This document shows positions 37,591 through 46,835 of a DNA stretch of 64,000 bases, one piece after another. Positions within the stretch are counted from its first letter, which is position 1; each line of letters begins with the position of its first letter. The stretch lies in the NCBI GenBank assembly GCA_032629725.1, contig JAFEVB010000025.1:1-64000 (forward strand), in the 5' to 3' direction. A model generated the notes under the pieces. That model saw nothing but the letters and a program-made list of their open reading frames with translations. It was not told the DNA's origin and made no database searches. The position numbers and the translations under genes were made by a program. Source of the stretch: Gremmenia infestans (lineage: Eukaryota > Ascomycota > Leotiomycetes > Helotiales > Hamatocanthoscyphaceae).

Positions 37591-37658
37591 AGATCCTATG
37601 CGCCGACAGATCCTATGCGCCGACAAATCCCATGCGCGGACGAATCCTATGCGCAAAC
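37591..37658. promoter_or_regulatory. Four tandem 17-bp repeats, candidate operator array
   Basis: Units start at 37591, 37608, 37625 and 37642. The consensus is agatcctatgcgccgac; units 1 and 2 are identical, unit 3 has a few changes and unit 4 a few more. A degenerate unit (gataatctgcgcgcac) precedes the array and gaattattcgc follows. An exact 17-bp period in a divergent promoter suggests a bound regulator, which is inference. Confidence 0.55.
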
Positions 37659-37966
37659 GAATTATTCGCATAAACTAATCTTATGTGTAAATAAAATTAT
37701 TTGTTGGTATGTACGGGTAATCACCATAGAATACGAGTCCTAGTACGATACTGTAGTCTTAGTGATATTCATTCTATTTCTTGTCTCTAAGACGGTCCCA
37801 GCCACTGACTATCGAAGATTCGAGAACTTCTCCCTGGGAGGTTTTCTTGCATATTGGCCATCCGCTTCGCAGACATTTGATGCAAAACTCAAGATTTATC
37901 GCTCCTCTAAACCCGTTCTCATGCTGAATTGGTCTTTCTCTTGCATATTATGCAGGTGGGAGTGAG

Positions 37967-37998
37967 AAGCGCAAAGGAGCCGAAAGCGCGAAGGAGCC
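37967..37998. promoter_or_regulatory. Paired aagcgcRaaggagcc motif upstream of the lyase gene
   Basis: Two copies 17 bp apart: aagcgcaaaggagcc (37967-37981) and aagcgcgaaggagcc (37984-37998), followed by tggcgcc (38001-38007). The same 15-mer occurs at 49463-49477 and 49480-49494 between the transporter and NRPS genes. This is a candidate cluster-specific transcription factor site. Confidence 0.55.
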
Positions 37999-38205
37999 AT
38001 TGGCGCCAACTAATCGATCCGAATACAGCATAGTGGTAGTGCTCTATAGAGGTTGTTCAAACTTCCCGTCGCTAACACAGATGCAGCAGAACATTTAATG
38101 AGAAGACATGTTCTCGTTGTGTCAGCCTTTCCCAGTTATGTTAAAATTGCGTTAACGGTAGAGCAATATAAGCTACTTCTTGAGCGCTGAGATTCGACGC
38201 CCATT

Positions 38206-40440
38206 ATGTCTCACAGCTCTGAACACTTCCAGACCGCAAGCGACCTGTGGAGGAAAGCTCAGAGTCTTAAGAATGGCAGCAATGTAACCATTACAGGAAA
38301 GAAGCTCGATATCGCCACGGTCCTTGCAGTCTCACAAGGAGGTTGCCAACCCTTCCTTACCGAGGACGAACCCATCTGCGCACGCATTCACGAAAGCGTG
38401 AAACAGTTGAACCATTATCTCGAGAAAGGCCGTTCCGTCTATGGTAAGGCATCACTTGCGTTCCGAAACATGAAGTTAATATACTTACACTCATCAGGAG
38501 TCACTACAGGATTCGGTGGAAGTGCAGATTCCAGGACGAAAGAGGTACACAAGCTGCAGATTGCTCTACTCCAACATACGCAAAGCGGAGTCATTCTTGC
38601 ATCTGACCAAGTTATAAATGATGGAGTCGCCGAACATCGTCTCGAGCTGACTTCAATGCCAATGTCTTGGGTTAGAGCAGCGATGTTGGTGAGATGCAAT
38701 GCAACTGCTCGCGGGCATTCTGCAGTCACCATGGACGTCCTACAGGCCATCTTAAGACTGCTTCGACATGACATCGTTCCAATGGTACCTCTGAAGGGAT
38801 CTGTTTCTGCGTCCGGCGATCTGATGCCACTTGCATTCATAGCTGGCGCTATTGAGGGCAACCCAGATATCAAGGTTTGCCAGCGACAAGGCGAATCTCT
38901 CAAGATCCTATCTGCGGAAGCAGCTCTGGCGCAACATCAAATCCCAAAGATAAGTTTTGGACCGAAAGAAGCTTTGGGTCTTGTTAATGGCACGGCCTCA
39001 TCGGCTGGTCTGGCTGCTATCGTTATGTACGAGGCACACCATGTGGCAACACTATCACAAGCATTCACAGCGTTGGTAGTAGAGGCAATGCTTGGAAACT
39101 CGGAGAGCTTCCATCCATTTATCAGCGAGGCACGACCCCACCCCGGTCAAATCGAGGTCAGCCGTAATATATTAGCAATGCTACAGGGCTCATACCTGGC
39201 AAAGGGTATTCGTAACAGCAAAGACTATGCCCCGGAAGGACTTTTCCAGGATCGATATGCGCTCAGGAGCACACCTCAATGGATTGGACCTCAACTGGAA
39301 GATCTTCTCTCTGCTAATAAACAGATCACCATTGAGTTGAATTCGTCGGCAGACAATCCTATCGTTGATGCTGAAGCCCAGGAGGTCTACCACGGTGCAA
39401 ACTTCCAGGCCGCAGCAGTTACTTCTGCCATGGAAAAGACACGCCTCGCGGTACAGATGCTTGGAAGGCTGCTCTTTGCCCAATCGACCGAACTCATCGA
39501 TGCTAATCTCAACAATGGTCTGCCCGCAAATCTTTGCGCTGACAATCCCAGCCTTTCCTTCACTATGAAGGGTGTCGACGTTAACATGGCAGCGTACATG
39601 TCCGAACTAGGCTTCCTAGCTAATCCAGTTAGCACCCACGTACAGTCCGCCGAGATGGGCAACCAATCGATCAATTCACTCGCCCTTTTGTCTTGCCGCA
39701 TGACCAAGAAGGCTGTGGAGCTAGTGTCCCTGATGGGCGCCACCTGTCTCTACGTCGGCTGTCAGGCATTGGATCTTCGAGTCATGCAAATCGAATACCT
39801 TGACGAGCTGTACTCAATCTTGCAAAATGATCTGAAATCGTGCTTCGCCTCGAGCCTGGAACAGAACAAAATCGAGTCGTACAAGGTGCAACTCCGAAAG
39901 CAGCTTACATCTTGCTGGCGAGCATCTTCCCGTCTAGATAATGCAGAGCGTTTCAACGCAGTCGCTGACGGCGCTGTCCTCTCGTTGTTGCGCGTCCTCA
40001 AGGACTCCAATGAAATGCCTTCTGAGCCATGGGCGCTAAGCTTGGTGCAAATCTGGAGATCGAATGTCGAAAGCAAAGCGGCCAGCATCTACGAGGCCAC
40101 TTTCCGCCGGTTTTGTGCGAAGCAGACCACAGAACAGTATCTTGGAGTCGGGTCCCAAGCGCTCTACCGCATGGTCAGGAAAGAGCTCGCCGTACCATTT
40201 CATCAGGGTTTGGGTGAGCACCCAGGTTCAGAGGACACCGTCATATACGGCGAGAATGTGAGGCCAAGAAAGATCATCGGCAACTGGATTGCTATGATTT
40301 ATGAAGCCATTCTCGATGGTAGGATGAATCATGCATTGTACGATGTTCCAAGATATGTGGCTAATAGTGTGCACGTCCCGAAGTCCAACGGCATGCACAG
40401 TTTCAAGGAGGACACTACAGAAATAACTCTGGTAGAGTGA
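38206..40440 (+). CDS. MIO-dependent phenylalanine/tyrosine ammonia-lyase family enzyme (lyase or aminomutase)
   Basis: The frame is open from ATG 38206 to TGA 40440, but 38444-38497 is best read as a 54-nt GTAAGG..CAG intron. It interrupts the tyrosine loop, and removing it restores VYG-VTTGFGGSAD. Because 54 is a multiple of three the frame stays open either way. The spliced product is 726 residues, typical of fungal PALs. The MIO-forming Ala-Ser-Gly is at 184-186 (SASGDLMPLAF). Other family landmarks are present: LVNGTASSAG, QDRYALRSTPQW, NFQAAAV and EMGNQSINSLAL. The substrate-selectivity pair corresponds to His106-Thr107 (RtPAL has His-Gln), which tolerates Phe or Tyr. Known members of this fold give trans-cinnamate/coumarate plus ammonia, or beta-aryl-beta-alanine (aminomutases). 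Sequence alone does not decide between them. Next to an NRPS, a beta-amino acid or an aryl-acyl precursor is plausible. It is divergent from the FAD/formyltransferase gene and convergent with the regulator gene. Confidence 0.93.
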   Translation: MSHSSEHFQTASDLWRKAQSLKNGSNVTITGKKLDIATVLAVSQGGCQPFLTEDEPICARIHESVKQLNHYLEKGRSVYGKASLAFRNMKLIYLHSSGVTTGFGGSADSRTKEVHKLQIALLQHTQSGVILASDQVINDGVAEHRLELTSMPMSWVRAAMLVRCNATARGHSAVTMDVLQAILRLLRHDIVPMVPLKGSVSASGDLMPLAFIAGAIEGNPDIKVCQRQGESLKILSAEAALAQHQIPKISFGPKEALGLVNGTASSAGLAAIVMYEAHHVATLSQAFTALVVEAMLGNSESFHPFISEARPHPGQIEVSRNILAMLQGSYLAKGIRNSKDYAPEGLFQDRYALRSTPQWIGPQLEDLLSANKQITIELNSSADNPIVDAEAQEVYHGANFQAAAVTSAMEKTRLAVQMLGRLLFAQSTELIDANLNNGLPANLCADNPSLSFTMKGVDVNMAAYMSELGFLANPVSTHVQSAEMGNQSINSLALLSCRMTKKAVELVSLMGATCLYVGCQALDLRVMQIEYLDELYSILQNDLKSCFASSLEQNKIESYKVQLRKQLTSCWRASSRLDNAERFNAVADGAVLSLLRVLKDSNEMPSEPWALSLVQIWRSNVESKAASIYEATFRRFCAKQTTEQYLGVGSQALYRMVRKELAVPFHQGLGEHPGSEDTVIYGENVRPRKIIGNWIAMIYEAILDGRMNHALYDVPRYVANSVHVPKSNGMHSFKEDTTEITLVE

Positions 40441-40640
40441 AGATCAACAAGATACAAAGAAACGGGATACGTACTGTTTAGGTCTACAACGCAAACTCGA
40501 TTCTTCATTGAGAATATTCTTTTCTACCCAGACAGTCTTTAGTTATAGCTACAACAAGATTAATCTAAAGAATAATGCTTGCAGGACTCTTTTGGACTTC
40601 GACCAATTCACACATTTCATATCACTTTTCTCCAGTAATG

Positions 40641-42195
40641 CTATGAACCAAGCATTCTTGCCCATTCTGTAAGCCACCGACTGCTTCTCCTCATGGAATT
40701 CAGCTGTGTTGGGGCGATGATGGCGTCGCTCTGCGCGCCGCAAGATGCCAGCGCTAACTCCTCGAGCTCGCTCTCCAGGCATGATGATGCCGTGAAGATC
40801 GCGCCGTGCATTCCCAGTGTGGCGGGTGGCGAATGCATCGACAGATGTATCGACCCAAAGTCATTTATGACATCTGCTGCGCTGCTACACATAATCTCAG
40901 AAGTGCGAGTGGGACAATTCTGGCAACAGGGGACGAGCTCTTCAAATCCAACTGCAGAGGTGTTCCAAAGCCTTCGAAAGACAGCACTTTGAACGCGGCA
41001 AACAACCAGCCGAAATATGTGTAGCTTAGCACCGCTCCATCTATCTTGTACCGCGGTCAAGTATTCATCTTCCTTCTCTTGTTCGTCACCATCGATCAGA
41101 ACACTGTCTTGATGATGCCTAAGCGAATTGCATGGCGGGCGGACAGTCGTCTTTTGCCTGTACGTGAGATCCTGCTGAAGAGTATGAGCGGTTTGGAGGA
41201 AAGCTTGATCAAGATCACCGCGGCGATACTGCTGGTACAGGACGATCGTCCTAGTCTCGAGGATTGCAAGCTGATCATGGGCATGGTATAGGACGTCTCT
41301 TCCCATCGCCTGACTGCCTAGAATAAGAAAGTAAGGCGGTACTACGCTGTTGCAAAATGTAACGTCAAGCTGATTATATTTCTGTCAGAATTGCAATGAC
41401 AACAAGTGCAAAAGTCTACTCACAATGATGTCTCTGGCTTTTCGAAATATCACGCGTCCAACCTTTGTCTGAACTTGCTTGAAACCGCGGGCTTGTACGA
41501 AACTGATTGCTCCCTGGATATGGATTATCCAGTTGCGACTTGGTTCTTCCTCTGGCCAGTAGAACCGCTACTCCGAATCAGCAACGACTTAACGGCGATG
41601 TCAAGGTCGTGTTACTGACCTCGTATATATAGAGAAGCAATGTTACCACCAACACAACATCGTCCGCAACCTCCCGCCCTCCTTGTATCGCTTCGCGGAT
41701 CGAGGATAACGCAGATCCATAGATATCTGCAGCTTGCTTAGGATTCATTTGTGGGACGGCAGTCTGGAGCTTGCAAGCAGCGACAAGACCTCGAATGAGC
41801 TTGTGGTCGGCAAAGTAACGCAGAATATCGGACCAGTCTCCCAGAGATCTCGGGTGGTCATTGCCTTTCTTACCGGACTTCCTTGTGCCGGATTGTCTGG
41901 GATTTTGGTCGACTGTACCCTGAGCACACTCCGTCAAAGGACTGCCAAGCTGACCGTATGCAACACCATCCCCAATGTTACTGCCAGCTCCTCCCCTATA
42001 GCATGTCTGCGAGAGCCGGAGACACCTTCCACAGACCGGGAACTGCATATCGCAGCCTTTCTTGGCACGCCTGGTCCTTGTCAGTACAACGCTCGGCCGT
42101 GGTATTGCTTTGCCGAGGACTAACTTGCACCCGCTACATCCAGCGCTCCTTCGCCCTGACGGAGCCTCATGTTGAAATGTATTCTGGGCGAACAT
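40641..42195 (-). CDS. Zn2Cys6 fungal transcription factor, probable cluster regulator
   Basis: Four exons on the minus strand: 42195-42125, 42070-41620, 41567-41424 and 41381-40641, giving about 468 residues. Intron 1 (42124-42071, 54 nt) splits the zinc cluster. With the acceptor at 42071 the cysteines are C20, C23, C30, C37, C40 and C47, the canonical C-x2-C-x6-C-x6-C-x2-C-x6-C spacing. An acceptor six bases earlier would give a non-canonical x8. Intron 2 is 41619-41568 (52 nt). Intron 3 is 41423-41382 (42 nt), or ends at 41370 (54 nt) with the frame kept and four residues fewer. The middle part (WIIHIQGAISFVQARGF, then VIFRKAR) resembles the Fungal_trans_2 effector domain. The C-terminus is less conserved. 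There are no other regulators in the window, so pathway control is the natural guess. Convergent with the lyase gene, with a 200-bp gap. Confidence 0.85.
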
Positions 42196-42272
42196 GCCTA
42201 CTGCGGCTTGTGCAATGCTCTTACAATAAGCACACCATGATCGGATCTGCTGTATATCAGAGGTTCCCTTTA

Positions 42273-42506
42273 CGGAGGTACAGCCCGTATTTATTACTAT
42301 AGCGGCAATAGGGGACTCTCTGGTTATAGCCTTAATATTAAATAAGTTAAGGATTATTATTATATTCTAATTTTATATCAAATAAGTATCTAACTGCATC
42401 TCCAACTGCATCTCCAACTGCATTTCCAACTGCATTTCAATCAATATCCAACTGCATTTTCAACAATCTACTAGCGCTCTAGTAATAAATATGGGCTGTA
42501 CCTCCG
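42273..42506. mobile_element. Miniature inverted-repeat element (MITE) 1, TA target duplication
   Basis: A 234-bp non-coding element. Terminal inverted repeats are about 26 bp with one mismatch: it starts CGGAGGTACAGCCC and ends with the complement GGGCTGTACCTCCG. Both ends are flanked by TA, the target duplication typical of Tc1/mariner-type elements. It includes a short tandem run of aactgcatctcc. It lies directly upstream of the regulator gene. A degraded relative is at 43186-43394. Confidence 0.88.
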
Positions 42507-43185
42507 TATAGAGGGTAGTATCCTCCCACCTACACAGCAGAGCTCTACTAGGTTAGATTAAGTTCGGGTTAGGTGAAGATTTTTGGAATCTAGAATCTAC
42601 GGAGGTAAACCCGAAAGCCATGCCGACAATTCCGTCTCTCGCTTCTCCGGGCTCTTAATTAGCTACAGCTGACTAGGATCGTCGCCTAGCATACGAACCT
42701 AGCGAGCCGTTCCGTGCGGAAGTGTTACCTTGTAGTCCGGTTTCCCTACAAGCCGCTTACGACACGGCCTATTATATTGCGGAGCTTGGCGAACAATTCC
42801 TGGATTTGCGAGTTTCTTCTTTAGTACTTGTATTGGTTAGTATTCGGTCTGGTGATGCAAGCATGTCGACATTTGAGCGTACATAGATTTCATACTCCGC
42901 GTTTTAATCATTCGTAATTATGTGAGTGGGGTAAATTCTTGACACGCATTTATAATAGGTTGGGCGTTAATCTAATTGTTGGTATTTTTTTGGATTATCG
43001 GTTTCTCTTTTAATTAATTGGTTTCCTTTTTAATTGTCGGTTTCGTATTCGCTTTGCGGTTTCACAATCGCTTCGCGGATAGTGTAGTATCCATTGGTTG
43101 TGGATAAAAATTAAATCACTCAACTACTTGCTTATCTTGTGAATTTGCTTACCCCTCGCAAAAATAAGCTTTCCACCTTTGTTCA
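42507..43185. other. Intergenic region between two MITEs, possible coding fragment
   Basis: No confident gene. Around 42690-42880 a plus-strand frame reads coherently for about 60 codons (for example SLQAAYDTAYYIAEL, ending at a TAG after STFERT). I do not recognise it; it may be a transposon fragment. The right part (42940-43130) is T-rich, with repeated ggtttc and an imperfect cgctttgcgg / cgcttcgcgg pair. Confidence 0.4.
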
Positions 43186-43394
43186 TAGAGGTATAGCCCG
43201 TAGTTATTATTATAGCGGTAATAGAGGACTCCCTAGTTATAGCTTATAATATTAAATAAGTTAAAGATTATTATTATATTCTAATTGTATATCAAATAAG
43301 TATCTAACTACGTTTCTAACTGCATTTCCAATCTATATCCAACTGCATTTTCAACACCCTAGCGCTCTAGTAATAATTATGAGCTGTACCTCCT
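43186..43394. mobile_element. MITE 2, degraded copy of MITE 1
   Basis: About 209 bp aligned over its length to 42273-42506, same orientation. It keeps gaggtatagcccg at the left, gagctgtacctcc at the right and the internal ttattattatattctaatt. Several differences are C-to-T, and the array of aactgcat units is shorter. It lies about 270 bp upstream of the dioxygenase start. Confidence 0.85.
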
Positions 43395-43662
43395 TACGCC
43401 TCGCACACACTTGCGCTATGCTATCAGTACCTAAAAGGGCAACTGTTTAGGTGCGTCGTAAAGCTGCGCCGCTCCTAGTAACATTTCATTTTAGCTGATG
43501 AATCGGAGTCGGGCATTACTGTGACTCGAAGTATATTCATAGTAGATCTTTCATGTGCGATTGTTCCTAATTCCTAAGAAGGAATCCGTGCAACTCTAAA
43601 CAAAGTCAAAGTAATCCGCAGACTATTCGAACCCCTATTCAGACGCGCATTCCTGAGCCAAA

Positions 43663-45056
43663 ATGGCTTCTGATATTGGGCTACCTATACCTGAGGCATA
43701 CGATGTGTCGCCTAGAACCGGGTTTCTGCCCGAAGTTGTATCTTGCGAGTCCGATTTGCACCCATACTACCAGCCATGGATCCGCGTTACTCAGGACTTA
43801 CAAAATTTGATCATGGACAATCGAATACGAAACGTCGTTGACGGGCTCCCGATCCTGAGCTGTGAGCGTCTCGAGACTATATCGCAGCAGAGAAAAGCAT
43901 ACTCGATGTTGGGCTTCATTTGCCATGCATACATTTGGGGAGGTGAAGAGCCGGCAGAGGTATGATGCAGAAGAAATCATTTAAATCCTGCGACTGACTC
44001 ATACTCTAGGTCATCCCGGAATCAGTATCGAGCCCGTTCTTGTTGATCTGCAAGTCACTGGAACTGCCTCTCGTTGCGACCTATGCTGGATTAGTACTGT
44101 GGAATTATACAGTTACACGGGACATTGAACCGCTTCATCATATTGATAACCTCTCAACTCAGATAACCTTCACGGGTGCGATTGATGAGAGCTGGTTCTA
44201 CCTCGTCTCGGTAGCTATCGAGGCTAGGGGTGGTCCACTAGTCAGGACCATCTTGGATGCAGTTCGTAGTGCGCGAGAGAACGAAGTCAATGTGGTTGCT
44301 GCTCAGCTTATATGTCTTCTCAAGGGCATCCAGGATATATGCGCGTTGACACAACGCATGTATGACAACTGCGACCCACACTTCTTCTACACCAAGATCC
44401 GTGTGTTTCTCGCCGGTGGCAGGGGAAGTCAAAAACTCCCCAATGGCGTATACTTTGATAATGGAACACATCCAATGCAACCAGTTCGATTTGCCGGAGG
44501 ATCGAATGCCCAGTCGAGTCTGATTCAACTCATTGACCTTGCTTTGGGTGTCAGACATCACCCCACCAAGATCCATGCAGGGAGATTCAGCAGTGGTGCA
44601 GGGAAACGGTTGACTGATTCGGTCCACGAGGAAGAGTCTGAGTTTGTGGCAAGCATGCGGGACTACATGCCTGGTCCTCACCGCCGATTCCTAATCCACT
44701 TTGCCAAGGTTGCCAATATTCGAGCCTTTGTCGAGATGAACCGAGATCACGAACAGCTTATCAACGCATATAATGCTTGTATCGCTGCTTTGGTGAGATT
44801 CCGAGACATACACCTGCAGATGATAAATCGCTACATCCTTCTCCAGGAGGCGAACAGTGATCGTAATGCGAGGAGGCGGCAGGGAGCTTGCGAGCCATGC
44901 CAAGTACGTATCAACTCGAAACCTTGTTATGAAGGTCTTACTACCGCAGCACTGAATCACGAGGACAGCGAAGTTGCTGCGCGGGGAACAGGGGGTACAG
45001 CGCTTCTTCCGTTCCTCAAACAGACCCGAGACGAGACCTACTACTCGTACGCTTGA
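43663..45056 (+). CDS. Indoleamine 2,3-dioxygenase family protein
   Basis: Two exons: 43663-43959 and 44010-45056, with a 50-nt GTATGA..CTCTAG intron containing a CTGAC branch-site-like sequence. This gives 447 residues, normal for fungal IDOs. Family landmarks in order: HAYIWGGEEPAEVIPESVSS across the splice junction, YAGLVLWNY, RFAGGSNAQSS followed by LALGV, MRDYMPGPHRRFL with the proximal haem-ligand histidine at 323, and GTGGTALLPFLKQTRDET near the C-terminus. The enzyme is a cytosolic haem protein that opens the indole ring of L-tryptophan to N-formyl-L-kynurenine. Primary-metabolism IDOs exist in fungi, but the position between cluster genes suggests a dedicated copy supplying kynurenine or a derivative, possibly to the NRPS. 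It is followed by the amidotransferase-like gene on the same strand 540 bp downstream. Confidence 0.93.
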
Positions 45057-45597
45057 ACTGCTCGCCGATCTGATATTGGAGTTGATGGATATCGGAGGTT
45101 CGCTGGATATATGTCCCCACGGCTGAGTTCATGGAAGCAAACTTTGATCGCTTGCCTCTGTTTATGCTGTGGTTAAAGAACATTGTCATAGAGTACTCTT
45201 AGAGGCAATAGATAGCGCAGATCAGACGACTTCACACTGGTAATAGACCAACCAGAGCTTCAAGATCAAGCGGCCGCTAGATTCGCGTTTGTTCTTTGCA
45301 TTATAAGAGTGTTAAATTTGATTTGATTTGATATATATTCTTAATTCTAAACTAAAGAATACTATTTTACATGATGTTAAAAGTAGAAACTAATACTTTG
45401 CGCTTTACTAGAAACGGAAATTCGGTATATTTTTTACATAAGCTGGACTTTTTCCTATATTACATGAGCTACCAGCCCTACAACGTGAGGTATAAAGTGA
45501 TGCCCACCCCAGTCAGATGTTCAGACACCTTCTAGCTTCGTACAGCAAAATTCAAAATCACACTTTAGAAATTCTTTCTATTTCTAAGTCCAAGAAT
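45057..45597. other. Intergenic region, no gene seen
   Basis: Separates the dioxygenase and amidotransferase-like genes. It contains an AT-rich stretch (45300-45440) with several tttacat motifs and no open frame with family resemblance. Confidence 0.6.
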
Positions 45598-46498
45598 ATG
45601 TCCTCTCCGCTTCGTATTGCCATATTGGAGTGCGATGAACCGATTGGAGAGACCAAAAGGAAATATGGATCGTTTGGCAACTTGTTCCATCTACTGTTCG
45701 CTTCAGGTATCGTACACCTACAGCGAGATAGCTCTAGAGAACGCCCTGAAATTGTCGAATCCTCATATGATGTTCGTCTGGGGCGGAATTATCCTTTGCT
45801 AGGTGACATCGATGCGGTTGTCTTGACGGGTAGCAGTAAGGATGTTTTTTGCGAGTTTGATTACAACAGTTTTCGCTGATGTTGGTACGCACAAGGATAC
45901 GATAGTTTCTCAAATGGAGTGGAAAACTGGATTCTGCAACTTGTCGATTTTATTGCAAACCTGCTGCATCAACAAACAAGGGTGAAAGTGATAGGAGTCT
46001 GTTTCGGGCACCAGATCATCGGGCGAGCATTGGGCGTGATGCCAGTGAGGAACGAGAATGGATGGGAGGTTGCGGTCACAGAAATCGAAATGACATCAAA
46101 GGGTCGACAATTGTTCGGCTTGCCTTCCCTGGTGCGTCAAATGAGCAAACAACCATTGCTAAGGGCTTCTCAATACTGAGCACCGTGGCTGACCAAGAGA
46201 TCGATCATCTTAGGCGCTTCACCAGATGCATCGAGATATGTTGCCTGCCAGTCCAGCAAACGTGGAGCTTCTGGGTTGGTCAGAGCGATGTCCGGTACAA
46301 GTTATGTACCAGAAAGGCCGTTTGCTAAGTATGCAGGGTCATCCGGAGTACCATAGCAGCATTGCGGATGAGTTGCTAGAGCGCCGCGGTCCTATTATGT
46401 TTGGGGAGGAAACTTACAACGAGGCTAAGTCCCGAGTACATTTGCCGCATGATGGAGCCGTGATAGCAGCGATAATGCTGGAATTTCTGCTTGAATGA
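45598..46498 (+). CDS. Class I glutamine amidotransferase-like protein
   Basis: Three exons: 45598-45835, 45896-46131 and 46214-46498, giving 252 residues. Intron 1 (60 nt, GTAAGG..CAAG) and intron 2 (82 nt, GTGCGT..TTAG) are inferred because splicing restores the family pattern: VVLTGS joined to RYDSFSNGVENW, and LFGLPSL joined to ALHQMHRDM. The amidotransferase nucleophile is Cys115 in GVCFGHQIIGRALG, and the His-Glu pair is His201/Glu203 in MQGHPE, so the triad is complete. The start MSSPLRIAILECD is typical of the stand-alone fungal GATase1-like family; a further in-frame ATG lies upstream at 45517. Family members resemble the glutaminase half of GMP synthase but usually have no fused synthase domain, and their substrates are mostly unknown. 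A role in amide formation or gamma-glutamyl hydrolysis is inference. Confidence 0.87.
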
Positions 46499-46835
46499 CT
46501 GCAGGAGGAATCTGGAATAAAATTTGATTAATGTTGTTGCACTTGACAAGCAAATTTCTGAGCATATAAATCGAGCTCAAACAAGTTGCCACTAAAAATC
46601 TAAAAATGAAAAATTGTAGTATAATATTTTATGAGTTTGATGGAGCTTATTCAAGGATCTATTTACAATGACTATCGACATGTTTCTCGGGAGTCTCTGC
46701 CCTTGCGAGAGAATATAAGTAGCACAATACGCTACTCAAACACGCCTATGTAAGACTTATTGGGGTGGTTTCCTGAATACATAAAATCATCTCAACTGTC
46801 CAATAGCTGCGCAGAGCAACACATCTCTTTTGACT
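46499..46835. other. Convergent intergenic region, no gene seen
   Basis: Lies between the 3' ends of the amidotransferase-like gene and the transporter gene. It presumably holds both 3' UTRs. No open frame or repeat is evident. Confidence 0.6.

Larger units (their letters stand above)
37328..38205. promoter_or_regulatory. Divergent promoter between the FAD/formyltransferase and the MIO lyase genes
   Basis: An 878-bp intergenic region serving two divergent cluster genes. It holds a four-unit 17-bp direct repeat (37591-37658) and a pair of GCGC-containing motifs (37967-37998) that recur in the transporter/NRPS intergenic region. Short open frames here (for example plus-strand 37762-37965) have no family resemblance and I do not call them genes. 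Confidence 0.6.

Noticed and set aside
37762..37965. Plus-strand frame of 67 codons in the divergent promoter
   Set aside because: No family, no neighbouring exon that extends it, and it runs into the regulatory motif region.
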